64,000 bases of DNA from Lunularia cruciata (Eukaryota; Streptophyta; Marchantiopsida; Lunulariales; Lunulariaceae), in assembly GCA_948567375.1 (NCBI GenBank), contig OX419759.1:30357493-30421492 (forward strand), in the 5' to 3' direction. Shown here in pieces: positions 46,584 to 57,428 of the stretch. A program made the translations under genes and the position numbers. Under the pieces are notes generated by a model, which had not been told where the DNA came from, searched no databases, and saw nothing but the letters and a program-made list of their open reading frames with translations. The stretch's first letter is position 1. Each line of letters begins with the position of its first letter.

Positions 46584-47286
46584 TTGATCTGTGAGCCAGC
46601 ATGTCTCTCACTCAATATGAATCTTTGATGGCTATTATGGTAGCGCACCATGGACTAAGAAGGCAAGGAACCTCAACTCCATCATACTCCTCCAAGGCTA
46701 ACACTCCAAGACTCAAGACATTGCTCACTAGAGAACTCAATGAGAAAGAGATAGCTGCAAATTAGAGGATGATGAGTACCTCCTCACCCCTACTTTATAT
46801 ACTTGTGAAAGAGTTACACACCAAAGTTACTAATTACTAAAGTAACTCAAGTTACTAGGCTAAAAGTCAAGTAAAGTCAAAATGTATAAAGAAATATCCA
46901 TCCACATGGGCATATTCCACTAAGCATGTGATATTATCTTGACCTAACTACTAAGTAAAGGATTCCTTCACATGGGTTATCCTTGGATTATAGAAGAATC
47001 CAAAACAAAAAGGCTTGCGGGCTCAAGAGTTCTCAACTCTTTATTCAAATCACAAACACCTAGGAATAATACCAAGTCAAAACACTAGAATCCAAAATAG
47101 TGGTGCTCATCTTTTCCACTTCCTCTAAAGTAAGGTCTCCACTATCTTAGCTATAACTAACTTTAGCTAATCATGACTAATGTAGAATTATCCTTTATCT
47201 CTATATAAGTAATATCTCTCAAGTATTTGTAATACCAAGATAAATATCATAATACCACATACATGGAAAAATGGGTGTTACAAATC
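46584..47286 (-). repeat. Family-2 solo LTR with GATC/AATC target duplication
   Basis: LTR 46588-47282, TGTGAGCCAG to GGGTGTTACA on plus (LTR in minus orientation). It interrupts the sequence that in the young copy reads TTTGATCTTCC: left flank ends GATC (46584-46587), right flank starts AATC (47283-47286), one substitution from a perfect 4-bp duplication. Confidence 0.88.
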
Positions 47287-47718
47287 TTCCTACTTCCAAA
47301 GAATTCATAGGAGATTAAATAAAGCACAAGGAGGTGATGTAGAGAAGTCAAGGAAGGATCAACTCATGGAATTGGAAGAGGCAAGAGCAATTGCTATGGT
47401 TCAAGTAGAGCAAGCACAAAGGAAACAAAAGGAGAGCTATGACAAGAGGCAAGGCAAGAAGAAGGTGGAGCCTTTCAAAGAAGGTGATTGTGTAATGTTG
47501 TTTGATTCTATTTGATTCAAGAGAGTGCAAAAGAAGGTTTTTGTTTAAGTACTTTGGACCTTCATAGTGGAGAAGGTGTGAGGCAGTTACACCTATGATC
47601 TCAAGGAGTTGGGAAGAAGATACTTTGATAGGATTAACCATGATAAGTTGAAGATGTGTCATGGAAGGTAGAGAGATCTTCACTTGAAGACAAAGTGAAA
47701 ACTTAGTCAGGGGATAAA
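47287..47718 (+). pseudogene. C-terminal tail and purine tract of the old family-2 element
   Basis: Corresponds to the tail after the TGA of the young copy. Here the codon in that place is CAA in a MVQVEQ context. Then come the Lys-rich stretch and GPF-like module (broken) and AGTCAGGGGATAAA, the purine tract before the 3' LTR. Confidence 0.75.
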
Positions 47719-48407
47719 TGTAACACCCATTTATGCATGTGTGTGGTATTGTGATATTTAGTTTGGTATTACAAGTACTTGAAGAATATTATTTATATAG
47801 AGATAAGGGATGATTCTACTTTACTCATGATTAGCTAAAGTTAGTCATAGCTAAGATAAAAGTGATCTTACTATAGAGGAAGTAGAAATGATGAGTATCA
47901 CTATCTTGGATTCTAGTGTATTGACTTGGTATCATTCCTAGGTGTTTGACTTTGAGGAAAGATTTGAGAACTCTTGGACCTACAAGATTTTTATTTTGGA
48001 TTCTTCTATAGTCCAAGGATAGCCCGTGTGAAGGAATCCTTGACTTAGTGGTGGAATCAAGATAAGCTCACATGCTTAAGAGATTGTTCCATGAGTATGG
48101 ATATTCCTTTAGCTTTTTAACTTTAATTGACTTTTAGCTTAGTAATTTGAGTTACTCCGGTGATTAGTAACTTTGGTGTGTAACTATTTCACAAGTATAT
48201 AAACTAGGGGTGAGGAAGTACTCGTCGTCCTTTCATTTACAATTCTTTCTCTCTCATTGAGTTCTCCAATGAGCAATGTCTTGAGTCTTGGAGTGTTAGC
48301 CTTGGAGGAGTATGATGGAGTTGGGGTTCTTTTCCTTCTTAGTCCATGGTGCATTACCATAATAGTTGTTAAAGGTTCATCTTGAGTGAGAGACAGGTTG
48401 GCACATA
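47719..48407 (+). repeat. 3' LTR of the old family-2 element
   Basis: TGTAACACCCATT to TTGGCACATA, 689 bp, followed by the GTGC duplication. A TATA-like TATATAAA is at about 48196. Confidence 0.9.
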
Positions 48408-48411
48408 GTGC

Positions 48412-48689
48412 GGGCATTGCACTTAGGTTCTTTCCTTCTGGGAATGATGTGTATTTCTCCTTGGTAATGTTGGAAGCAATAACCAATAGACCAAGAGTGT
48501 GTGTTAAGATGACAAGTTAGGTTGCACATTACTACCCTACCCCATTAGCAAGAATACCAAAACTTAAAGTGAAGGGTTCTACGTGCACTCAAACTAATAG
48601 GGAGAGGTTTATCAACAACCTTTTATCTATAGGCTCCACAATTAGGCACCTTGTGTGTTCCTAAAGAGAGAAAAGCAAAGTATAACACC
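48412..48689. other. Right part of the unassigned block
   Basis: Continues 38009-39601 after removal of the family-2 element. No recognised content. At 48690 chromovirus B sequence resumes. Confidence 0.4.
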
Positions 48690-51146
48690 ATGGCCTCAAT
48701 AAACAAGCAGTAAAGAATGCATATCCCTTGTCATAAATTGATGATTTGCTAGATTAATCAAGCAAAGCACAATACTTCTCCAAGTTGGATATCCAAAGTG
48801 ACTGGTAGATTCTTATTGATAGAGAAGATGTGCAAAATACTACCTTTTGTACAAGGTATGGGCATTTTGAATGAAGAGTTCTACTTTTAGATTCATTAAT
48901 ACTCCAACAATTTCATGGATCAGATGCATCAAGTGTTAGATAGGTTATTGGATTGGTATGTGGTGGTGTTCTTAGATGATACTTTAATCTATAGCAAGAT
49001 GGAGGAAAAACACACAAATCATGTGTAAGAAGTCTTAAGACAATTACGTCAATGGAAGTTCTATTTCAAGAAGTCAAAGTGTGCCTTTTGGCAAAAAGAA
49101 GTTAACTCCTTGGGTCATAAGATTCTCATCAAAGGAGATCAAGAGGAGGAAGAGAAAATTAAGGTCATTATTGGTTGGCCTACTCCAAAAGATACTATAA
49201 GTGCAGACATTAAATGGATTGGCAAGTTTTTATTGACAATTTATCCACCCACTATGCTTATATGACCGCACCATTGACCAACCTCTTGGGGAAGACCTCA
49301 AGCTTTCAGTGGACCACCAAGCACAAAGAAGCATTCCAAAAAATGAAACCTATGGTGTCTTAAAGACCCATTTTTTATCCTTATGATACTCAACTGCCTT
49401 GTATGATTGAATTTGATGCTTCTAACTTTGCCATTAGAGCTATGTTGTATTAGAAATTTCTAGATGGATTACATAGCATTGCCTTTGTGTCTCATTGATT
49501 AAATACCATAGAAAGGGATTACTCAACTTGAGATCAAGAATTATTAGCAATGGTATATGCCACTAAGGTTTGGAGATATTATCTCTTGGAGAAACAAGTG
49601 ATCATTCAAAACAATCACAAGCCTTTGTTGTAGACATTACATCTAGATCACATGAAGAGTCAACATCATCAATGGGAGGAACAACTATAGTTGTTCAATA
49701 TCAAACTTTAGTACAAACCTGGTTGGTTCTATATCATACCCAATTTCCTATCATGATCACCTTATTTGAAGACTCTTCCTCTCATCACAATGGCAATTAC
49801 GATAGTGTCAATTCAATTGACTCAAAAGTCCAAATTAAGTTTAAAACCACTTTACAACAAGATCTCTTTTTTCAAATGGTAAAAGGTTGTCTTGTAGCAC
49901 ATAATAAGGAATACAACATCTTCTACTTCAAGAAAGGCCTTCTATTCTATGAGAACAAGATCTATGTTCCAGCCAAGGGGATCTTTGACTTGTGTGTTTT
50001 CAAGAAGCCCATGACTTACCAATTGTTAGTCACATGGATGTGGACAAGACCTTGGGTACCCTACAATACCAATGGTGGTGGCCTAACATGGCATGAGATG
50101 TTCTAGAGTTTATTCAATCTTGTGAAAGCTGCCAATGCAACAAGGCCAACAACCAAAAGTTGAGTAGCCTCCTTCAACTACTTCCCATCTATTTTCTCAA
50201 TGGAAACATGTGAGCTTAGATCTCATCACATCCTTGCCCAAGACAAAGCAAGGTCATAAAGCCATTGCAGTGTTTGTGGATAAGCTTAGTAAGCAAATTT
50301 ATTTGACGCTAACCTTTGATACAATGGATGCTCCAACATTTTCCAAGATCTACTTCAACAATGTCTTTAAGCATCATGGAATACCTCATGTACTCATCTC
50401 CAACCATGATCCTTAATTCATCAGAAAATTTTGGCAAGCACTCTTCCATATACTTGGCACCAAGCTTGCTTTGTCCATGGCCTATCATCCTCAAATTGAT
50501 AGAAAAACCAAATGTGCAAATTGCACCTTGGAGGATATGCTTCATACTTTTGTCAATCATCACCATACCAATTGGGATGAATATCTTGTAGTGCTTAGTT
50601 TACCTAAAGAAATTTTTTACATGCAAGTTCAAGATTCTTTCAATTCTTCCTTAATTTTAGCCAAGACTCACTTGTTCTAGATTCTCTTCTTTCTCTTCCT
50701 CCATCTCATGTCTCTCATACTTTCACCTTCTTGACCATAATATCCCAATTCCTAAAACAAGCCAAATCTCATCTCCTTGTTGCTCAAAATCATAAAAATA
50801 ATTTGTGTACCAGCATCATTGTGATCTCACTTTTCAACTTGGTGATAAGGTCATACTTTCTTCTAGTAACATACCTGTTCCACTTGATACCCAAGTCCAT
50901 AAACTTACTCCTAATTGGATAGATCCATTTGATGTCAGCCAAATCAGTTCTCATGTTGCTTATTGACTTGCCTTGCCTTGCATTGCCTTGTCATATGAAA
51001 AATGCCCTATCTTTTATGTTTCCAAGTTGAAATCCTTTGTTTCTAATCTATCTTCCTTTTCTTCTTGTGTCCAACCATCTCCTCTTCCTATCCCTATCAA
51101 CGATCATGAGAAGTATGAAGTTGATCATATCTTTGCATGCCACCAT
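48690..51146 (+). pseudogene. pol: RT to chromodomain of chromovirus B, degenerate
   Basis: RT resumes at the GLNK position. The catalytic VVFLDDTLIY is near 48964. RNase H follows (about 49400-49640). The integrase zinc finger has CESCQC near 50126. The core has SLDLITSLPKTKQGH in the frame 50210-50416, which ends at TAA 50414, the same codon that is TGA in A and D. The catalytic Glu position is Lys (RKTK). A GPF-type module is at about 50910-51060. The sequence is cut at CACCAT (51146) inside the chromodomain by the LTR of copy D. Confidence 0.82.
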
Positions 51147-51556
51147 TGTAACAATATGGAGTTTAGAGACAAAAGTTAGTCGGGCTTACAAAGTAGATAA
51201 TAAGACAAAATAGCCTAGAATATTCTAGAAGCATCTAAGAAGCTTCTTGGGAAGCTTCCCAACTAGTTAACTTGCGCACTAAGAAGGAAGCTTCTAGAAG
51301 CTTCTAACTAGCTTAGCTTGCACGCCAAGTAGGCGGCTTCTAAAAGGAAGCTTCTTGAGAAGCTTCCTAGTTAACTTGGCTTGCACTCCAAGAAAGCGGC
51401 TCAAGGAAGCTTCTTGAGAAGCTTCAAGAGTCTTGTATGCTACCTATAAATACCAAGGCCAAAGCTCATGCTAGGCATTCGGAGTTTTCCCTCATTCAAG
51501 TGTCCCAATGTGAGTTTCCATTCTCCTATTTCTCTCCTCGGTTTTGGTCTTTTACA
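51147..51556 (+). repeat. 5' LTR of chromovirus D
   Basis: TGTAACAATATGG to TCTTTTACA, 410 bp. Heat-shock elements at 51218-51230 and 51287-51304; TATAAATA at 51445-51452. Confidence 0.92.
51218..51304. promoter_or_regulatory. Heat-shock elements in the LTR of D
   Basis: GAATATTCTAGAA (51218-51230, three units) and GAAGCTTCTAGAAGCTTC (51287-51304, four units), both with perfect 2-nt spacing. The second is identical to 8935-8952 in A. Confidence 0.7.
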
Positions 51557-51557
51557 T

Positions 51558-51569
51558 TAGTATCAAAGC
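51558..51569 (+). other. Primer-binding site of D
   Basis: TAGTATCAAAGC; two G-to-A changes from the iMet complement in A. Confidence 0.8.
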
Positions 51570-51639
51570 AGGAATGGGATGGATGGAATTTATGGACCAC
51601 CAAATCCACTTCTGCCAAACCATTGGGACTTTCATGTCC

Positions 51640-52318
51640 TGTGAGCCGGCCTGTCTCTCACTCAGGATGAACCTCTGATGGCTATTATGGTAGCGCACCA
51701 TGGACTAAGAAGGCAAGGAACCCCAACTCCATCATACTCCTCCAAGGCTAACACTCCAAGACTCAAGACATTGCTCACTAGAGAACTCAATGAGAGAGAG
51801 ATAGTTGCAAATGAAAGGATGATGAGTACCTCCTCACTCCTTGTTTATATACTTGTGAAATAGTTACGTACCAAAGTTACTAATTACCGTAGTAACTCAA
51901 GTTACTAAACTAAAAGTCAAGTAAAGTCAAAAAGTAGAAAGGAATATCCATTCACATGGGCATATTCCACTTATCTTGACCCAACCACTAAAGCAAGGAT
52001 TCCTTCACATGGGCTATCCTTGGACTAAAGAAGAATCCAAAACAAAAAGGCTTGCGGGCCCAAGAGTTCTCAACTCTTTCCCCAAAGCCAAACACCTAGG
52101 AATAATACCAAGTCAACACACTAAAATCCAAAATAGTGGTGCTCATCTTTTCTACTTCCTCTAAAGTAAGGTCCCATCTATCTTAGCTATGACTAACTTT
52201 AGCTAACCATGACTAATATAGAACCATCCTTTATCTCTATATAAATAATATCTCTTAAGTACTTGTAATACCAAGCTAAATATCACAATACCACACACAT
52301 GCATAAATGGGTGTTACA
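51640..52318 (-). repeat. 3' LTR of the young family-2 element
   Basis: On plus it runs TGTGAGCCGG to GGGTGTTACA; read on minus it starts TGTAACACCC and ends CCGGCTCACA. A TATA box on the minus strand (plus TTTATATA) lies at about 51844-51851. Confidence 0.95.
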
Positions 52319-52335
52319 TTTACCCCCGGACTAAG
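52319..52335 (-). other. Polypurine tract of the young family-2 element
   Basis: On minus, AGTCCGGGGGTAAA abuts the 3' LTR. It is short and broken by pyrimidines, but it is the only candidate at the right place. Confidence 0.65.
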
Positions 52336-52366
52336 TTTTCACTTTGTCCTCAAAGTGAAAGTCTCT

Positions 52367-52633
52367 CTACCTTCTATGGTACATCTTCAACTTATCATGG
52401 TTAATCCTATCAAAGTGTCTTCCTCCCAACTCCTTGAGATCATAGGTGTAATTGCCCCACACCTTCTCTACTATGAAAGGTCCAAAGTACTTAGGCAAAA
52501 ACTTCTTTTGCACTCTCTTGAATCGAATGGAATCAAACAACATTACCCAATCACCTTCTTTGAAAGGCTCCACCTTCTTCTTGCCTTGCCTCTTGTCATA
52601 GCTCTCCTTTTGTTTCCTTTGGGCTTGCTCCAC
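52367..52633 (-). CDS. C-terminal tail of the family-2 polyprotein after an in-frame TGA
   Basis: Eighty-eight codons in the same frame as the large polyprotein, separated only by TGA at 52634-52636. It starts VEQAQRKQKESYDKR, is strongly basic, and contains WVMLFD, then YFGPFIVEKVWGNYTYDL, the GPY/F-type integrase C-terminal module, and ends LKMYHRR. The old copy has CAA in place of the TGA, so the stop is a private mutation. Without this tail integrase would lack its C-terminal module unless the TGA is read through. Confidence 0.85.
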   Translation of the reverse strand: MEQAQRKQKESYDKRQGKKKVEPFKEGDWVMLFDSIRFKRVQKKFLPKYFGPFIVEKVWGNYTYDLKELGGRHFDRINHDKLKMYHRR

Positions 52634-55600
52634 TCAAACCATAGCAACTGCTCTTGCCTCTTCCAACTCCATGAGTTGATCCTTCCTTGACTTCCCTGCA
52701 TCACTTCCTTGTGCTTTCTTCAATCTCCTATGAATGCTTTGGAAGGTAGGAAGATCAAAGTGAATAGGTAAGGTAGACTCAATACCATACACCAATTGGA
52801 ATGGAGAATATCCAGTGGAAGTCTTCATGGTTGTCCTATACTCCCACAAAACTGCATGAATCCTCTTGTCCCAATGATGTTTAGCCCCCTCCATTTCTGC
52901 ATCTTTGGCCAACATCATGCACAAGGTCTGATTGGTTCTCTCTGCCAAGCCATTGGAATTTGGCTTATAGGATGTAGTTACTCTATGTGTAATAGAGAAA
53001 TGTCGTAGCATGGCTGTAGTAATGCTTCCTGTAAACTCTCCTCCTCTATCAGAAACCAACTCCAAAGGGCATCCAAACCTAGTGATAATGCGTTCATAAA
53101 GAAATCTACCCACTTCATCTTCATTCTTGTCCCTCAATGGTCTAGCCTCAACCCACTTGGTAAGGTAATCAGTAACTACCACAATGTACCGATTGTTCCT
53201 TGGGGTTCTATTGAGAGGTCCTACAAAATCAATTCCCCACTTCTCAAAAGGTCCTAGCAATGGAATTGATCTAAGTGGTGGAGTGGATGTAGACTTTCTA
53301 GCAAAAGCTTGACAAACATGACAAGTTTTGCAATAATCAAGACAATCCTTGAAAATCCCTCTCCAATGGTAACCTGCATCTAGAATCTTGAAAGCAGTCA
53401 CCTTTCCTGCAAAGTGTCCTCCACATACTAAACCTTCATGAAACTCCTTTATGAGTAGGATAGACTCTTCCTTACCCACTGCTCTTCGAAGTAGACCATC
53501 TGCTCCTTGGTGAAAAAGAATATCCTCCACCATTGTGCAAGGTCTAGATCTTGCTGCAAGGGCCTTCCTCTCCCTAGCATGCATCCCTTCTGGATAGTTA
53601 CCTCTTGTCACAAAATCCACAATCTCCTTGTACTCCATTGGAATCTCTTGAGTGACTGAGATTGTCATGAGCTCCTCATCCGGGAAGGAATCATCTACTG
53701 GCTCATCTCCATCATGATCATAGGCTCTAGATAACAAATCAGCATTTGCATGTTTCTTTCCTGGCCTATCCTCAATTGTGTAGTCATACTCAGACAAGAG
53801 TATCATCCACCTTGCTAGTCTCCCTTCAACATTAGGCTTGTTGAAGATGTACTTCAAAGCCTTGTGATCCGTGACAATTGTGGCTTTCCCTCCAATCAAG
53901 TAGTGTCTAAACTTCTTGAGACCAAAGATCACTGCCAACCCTTCTCTCTCTGTGACAGAGTAGTTCTTCTCTGCTGAAACCATCTGCCTACTAGCATAAG
54001 CTATTGGATGATCATGCCCATCTTGGTCTAATTGACTAAGAGTGCATCCTATAGCTACATTAGAAGCATCAGTGTAGAGGATGAAAGGCTTACTCCAATC
54101 AGGTTTAGCAAGAATTGGAGCTACAACAAGGGATTGCTTGAGCTCCTCAAAAGCTTTGAGAGCCTCCTTGTCTTCCAAAATCACCATGTAATCTACACCC
54201 TTCTTCATGTAGATGGTCAATGCATAAGCCTTGTTGGAAAATGAGAAGATGAACCTCCTATAGTACCCAACCATTCCCAAGAATTGGCGTAACTTTGTCA
54301 AGCTTGAAGGGAATGGAAGGTCTGAGATTTTCCTCACCTTCTCTGGATCAACTGCTATTCCATCCTTGGAGATGATGTGCCCCAAAAGTAGACCTTCTTC
54401 ACATCCAAAAATGCACTTCTCTGGGTTGAGTGATGCATTTGCCTCATCCAAGCGTTGCAAGACTTTGATTAGGTGCTCAAAGTGCTCCTCCTTGCTCCCA
54501 TAGACACAAAAGTCATCAATGAAATCTCTCACAAATTTCCCAATGAAAGGTTCAAATACCTTGTTCATGAACCGTTGGAATGTGGCTGGAGCATTGCAAA
54601 GCCCAAAAGGCATGACCTTGAAAGCGTAAGTTCCCCAAGGTGTGGTGAATGTGGTGAGTTGTTGATGCTCTGGTGCAATCTTTATTTGGTTATATCCACT
54701 ATAACCATCTCCAAAACTGTACCTCTCATGACCTGCAACCTCCTCCAAGATCTCATCAATGAATGGCAATGGGTAGTAGTCCTTCTTGGTAACAGCATTA
54801 AGCTTCTTGTAATCCACACATACCCGAAGCTTGCCATTCTTTTTCTTCACAATGACAATTGGAGACACCCATTCTGAATTCTCCACCTCAAAGATAAATC
54901 CAGCCTCCTTGAGCTTATCAATCTCCTCCTTCACAACCAAAGATATTGGTGGGCTAATGCGACGTTGCTTTTGGCGGATTGGTCTTGCATGTGACTCCAC
55001 CTCTATCTTGTGCTCCTCCAAGGTGACTTCCTTCAAATCCTTGTAACTAAAAGCAAACACATGGATGAACTTGCGGAAAATCTCCTCAAATCTCACCTTC
55101 TCCTCCTTGGTAACATTTGGGCCATACTTGAGGGTAGATAACCTTCTCTCTACCTCCTCAAGTGTCAATGGTGATTTATCTGGGTCCTTCAAAACCTCTG
55201 GCTTAGGTGCAAAATCCATAGCACACAAGGGATACACATCTGAATCAGATTCAGATTCATCTTCCTCCGTGGAAGTCTCCTCTTCCATGCTTGTGTCCAC
55301 ACCTGAAGCTCCTTCTTCAGAATCTGATTCCCAATAATTAGAAGATGGGGTATCTGAATGTGAAGTGTTGGTGGTGTTAGTCACAGGAACAGTGACTCTA
55401 TGGTTTGATGGCCCAATCCTCAAGTACCCTTTGTGCCATCGATCAGTTGTGCGTGCTGCTCTCAACCATGGCCTCCCAAGAAGTAAGTCATAGCTTGAAT
55501 CCTTCAAGACTTGGAAAGTCATGAGATTTTGAACTCCCATAACTGAAACTACCACCTTATCCATCACCCCTACTGGTCGAACTTGTTGCTTGTTTGCCAT

Positions 55601-57193
55601 GCTCACCACAAATGTTGAAGGTCTTGAGGGTATCATACCCAACTTCTTCATCAACCTTTCTGACATGGCATTCACTGCTGATCCTCCATCAACCAATGCA
55701 TCCTTGATGTTGTGACCATTCACTCTCACATCAATCTTGGAGGCATATTCACAAGCCTCCCATGGTGCTGGCTTGGCATCCACCACCCCCATTGATACTG
55801 GAACTTTTGCCTTCTTCTTCTTTTTGCTCCTTGTAGAACTCAAACCACCTCTAAGCTCCTTTCTCAAGGTAGGGTTCAAAGCAATTAATTGGCCCACTGT
55901 GATGTTAGCCTTGTGACTACCAACATCCTCCAACACATTGTAGTTCCATTGTTGCTTTGAGATCAAGAAGTCCTCCATCCCCAACTTCTTCCTTGGAGTC
56001 TTTGTTGTTGATGGTGTTGAGGTGCGAGTGCTCCTAGTAGACATAGGAGTATCCTTGCTTGAAGTAAATCCTTGAGAAGAGTGAACATCCTCTGCAAAAC
56101 GAGCTCTCTTCTTCTCTTGTGCCAAAAGCTCCAAATTAAGACCCTTGGAGTTTGAGCACTCTCCCTTCTCATACTTGCTCTCAACCACATCTATGGATGC
56201 TATCCCCTTACCTTTGTTGGGATTAGGAGCCACTTGGGTTTCACTACCTCCCTCTTTCCCTCTATTGGCTCCCTCATAACCCCTTCCTCCATGGTAAGTG
56301 GAATTTGGGCAATTCCTTTGGATATGGCCTCTTCCTCCACAACCAAAACAATTTCTATCATTGAAATTGTTGGCTGGTTGGCCTCCTCTATATGGATAGT
56401 TTCCATAACTCCTAGGTCCTCTCCCTACATTCTGATCCACCTCTCTCTTCTCCCATAGTTGCACCACATTGATCTTGAGATCCGCAAGTTGTTCTGTGAT
56501 GGTTTGGAGTGGATCTTTTGGTGGAGGTGCAAGAATTGGAGCAACTACTACTTGTGGTGCAACCCTTGTCACCAAAGTATCAGAAGTTCCACCATACTTG
56601 TAGCCTTGAGGAGGATGCACAACCTCCTTCACCACCAAATCACTCTCATCCCCTTCCAAACTCTCCTCCATACGAATTGCGATCTTGATAGCTTCAACCT
56701 TGGAAGAAGGTTTCTCATATCTCACCTTGCTTCTAATTTGTGGTCTCAATCCTCCCACAAAATTCTTGGTGAGCATGGCCCCTATGCCAATCATTGTAGT
56801 CTCCACATCATCCCCACCCTTCCTCAACACTATGCGAAATCTGGACTCCAACTTTTCCACTCTTTCCACATAGACCCTCACTTTCTCTCCATCTCCTTGC
56901 TTGAGAAATGTAACCTCACTCATCAATCTCTCATAACTCTCATCAGGAAGAAAGTTCTCAATGAGTGCTGAAGTCAAAGTCTCCCAAGACTCCTCTTCCC
57001 CCTCTCTCCTCTCTCTCTTTTGGTATTCTGACTCATACCATGTAAATGCTGCATCCTCAAAGAAATCTGGTAATAATGAGGCCCACTCATTCTTCCTCCT
57101 CTCATTGTTTCCTATGCAAGCTCTCTTGAAGTCTCTCACAAAGGCCTCCACATCTTCTCCATCCTTGCCAAAGAAAACCGGAAGTTTCCCCAT
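52634..57193 (-). CDS. gag-pol: gag-pol polyprotein of the young family-2 element (1519 aa)
   Basis: One uninterrupted frame from ATG 57193. Residues 1 to about 170 are gag capsid (PVFFGKDGEDVEAFVRDF start). The knuckle CFGCGGRGHIQRNC is at 282-295. Protease has DGG at 502-504 in ALVDGGSAVNAM where most retropepsins have D-S/T-G. An acidic linker (about 622-652) precedes RT (about 770-950) with FIDD at 891-894. RNase H has TDAS at 1041-1044 and TDHKAL near 1108. The integrase zinc finger has His 1252 and 1260 and Cys 1288, 1291 and 1294. The catalytic triad is D1322, D1382 and E1418, with 35 residues between the last two. All catalytic positions I can check are intact except the unusual protease triad. 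Gag and pol are in one frame, unlike family 1. Confidence 0.95.
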   Translation of the reverse strand: MGKLPVFFGKDGEDVEAFVRDFKRACIGNNERRKNEWASLLPDFFEDAAFTWYESEYQKRERREGEEESWETLTSALIENFLPDESYERLMSEVTFLKQGDGEKVRVYVERVEKLESRFRIVLRKGGDDVETTMIGIGAMLTKNFVGGLRPQIRSKVRYEKPSSKVEAIKIAIRMEESLEGDESDLVVKEVVHPPQGYKYGGTSDTLVTRVAPQVVVAPILAPPPKDPLQTITEQLADLKINVVQLWEKREVDQNVGRGPRSYGNYPYRGGQPANNFNDRNCFGCGGRGHIQRNCPNSTYHGGRGYEGANRGKEGGSETQVAPNPNKGKGIASIDVVESKYEKGECSNSKGLNLELLAQEKKRARFAEDVHSSQGFTSSKDTPMSTRSTRTSTPSTTKTPRKKLGMEDFLISKQQWNYNVLEDVGSHKANITVGQLIALNPTLRKELRGGLSSTRSKKKKKAKVPVSMGVVDAKPAPWEACEYASKIDVRVNGHNIKDALVDGGSAVNAMSERLMKKLGMIPSRPSTFVVSMANKQQVRPVGVMDKVVVSVMGVQNLMTFQVLKDSSYDLLLGRPWLRAARTTDRWHKGYLRIGPSNHRVTVPVTNTTNTSHSDTPSSNYWESDSEEGASGVDTSMEEETSTEEDESESDSDVYPLCAMDFAPKPEVLKDPDKSPLTLEEVERRLSTLKYGPNVTKEEKVRFEEIFRKFIHVFAFSYKDLKEVTLEEHKIEVESHARPIRQKQRRISPPISLVVKEEIDKLKEAGFIFEVENSEWVSPIVIVKKKNGKLRVCVDYKKLNAVTKKDYYPLPFIDEILEEVAGHERYSFGDGYSGYNQIKIAPEHQQLTTFTTPWGTYAFKVMPFGLCNAPATFQRFMNKVFEPFIGKFVRDFIDDFCVYGSKEEHFEHLIKVLQRLDEANASLNPEKCIFGCEEGLLLGHIISKDGIAVDPEKVRKISDLPFPSSLTKLRQFLGMVGYYRRFIFSFSNKAYALTIYMKKGVDYMVILEDKEALKAFEELKQSLVVAPILAKPDWSKPFILYTDASNVAIGCTLSQLDQDGHDHPIAYASRQMVSAEKNYSVTEREGLAVIFGLKKFRHYLIGGKATIVTDHKALKYIFNKPNVEGRLARWMILLSEYDYTIEDRPGKKHANADLLSRAYDHDGDEPVDDSFPDEELMTISVTQEIPMEYKEIVDFVTRGNYPEGMHARERKALAARSRPCTMVEDILFHQGADGLLRRAVGKEESILLIKEFHEGLVCGGHFAGKVTAFKILDAGYHWRGIFKDCLDYCKTCHVCQAFARKSTSTPPLRSIPLLGPFEKWGIDFVGPLNRTPRNNRYIVVVTDYLTKWVEARPLRDKNEDEVGRFLYERIITRFGCPLELVSDRGGEFTGSITTAMLRHFSITHRVTTSYKPNSNGLAERTNQTLCMMLAKDAEMEGAKHHWDKRIHAVLWEYRTTMKTSTGYSPFQLVYGIESTLPIHFDLPTFQSIHRRLKKAQGSDAGKSRKDQLMELEEARAVAMV

Positions 57194-57428
57194 CTTAACC
57201 CCTCACTATCTTTCTTTTCTCTTAATTTTTTTTTTCTCTTTTCTTTTCTCTCACTCTATTACTAATAGAGTATATACATGACTAACACCATCTGAGAATA
57301 ATCCACTCTAGGGAACACAAAAGGTTCAGGTTGCTCCAAGATTTCTATAGCAACATCAAATCCTAGAGTGCATATTAATCTAACTCTCATGGATAGTTTA
57401 TCCATAAGTTGAAAGATTATCTCCATCA

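Larger units (their letters stand above)
39598..48411 (+). mobile_element. Old family-2 gypsy element with GTGC target duplication
   Basis: LTRs at 39602-40284 and 47719-48407, with GTGC at 39598-39601 and again at 48408-48411. The interior is co-linear with the young copy at 51640-59440 but on the plus strand: tRNA-Asp-like primer site, two leader ORFs, gag, protease, RT, RNase H, integrase, C-terminal tail, purine tract. It is full of stops. A ~320-bp foreign insert (46252-46571) and a solo LTR (46588-47282) lie within its integrase region. Confidence 0.9.
28527..51146 (+). mobile_element. Chromovirus copy B (old, split in two by nested insertions)
   Basis: The 5' half (28527-31096) holds LTR, primer site, gag, protease and the start of RT. 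It stops at a codon run equivalent to FCID. RT resumes at 48690 with the family sequence for GLNK and proceeds through RNase H, integrase and GPF module to 51146, inside the chromodomain. The 17.6 kb between and everything after 51147 are later insertions. B's 3' LTR should lie beyond the window. Stops and frameshifts are far more numerous than in A or D, so B is the oldest copy. Confidence 0.85.

Noticed and set aside
51147-51556. Reading this LTR as the 3' LTR of chromovirus B
   Set aside because: The sequence before it stops inside the chromodomain with no purine tract, the LTR is far closer to A's LTRs than to B's 5' LTR, and it is followed by a primer site and leader. It is D's 5' LTR.
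51678-51863. A 61-codon plus-strand ORF that recurs at 33706, 51678 and 58800
   Set aside because: It is antisense sequence within the family-2 LTR and recurs only because the LTR is repeated. No motif, and not kept open in the other family-2 LTR copies at the same length.
54473-54877. Plus-strand ORFs of 70-170 codons across 52800-57300
   Set aside because: They are antisense shadows of the 1519-codon gag-pol frame.
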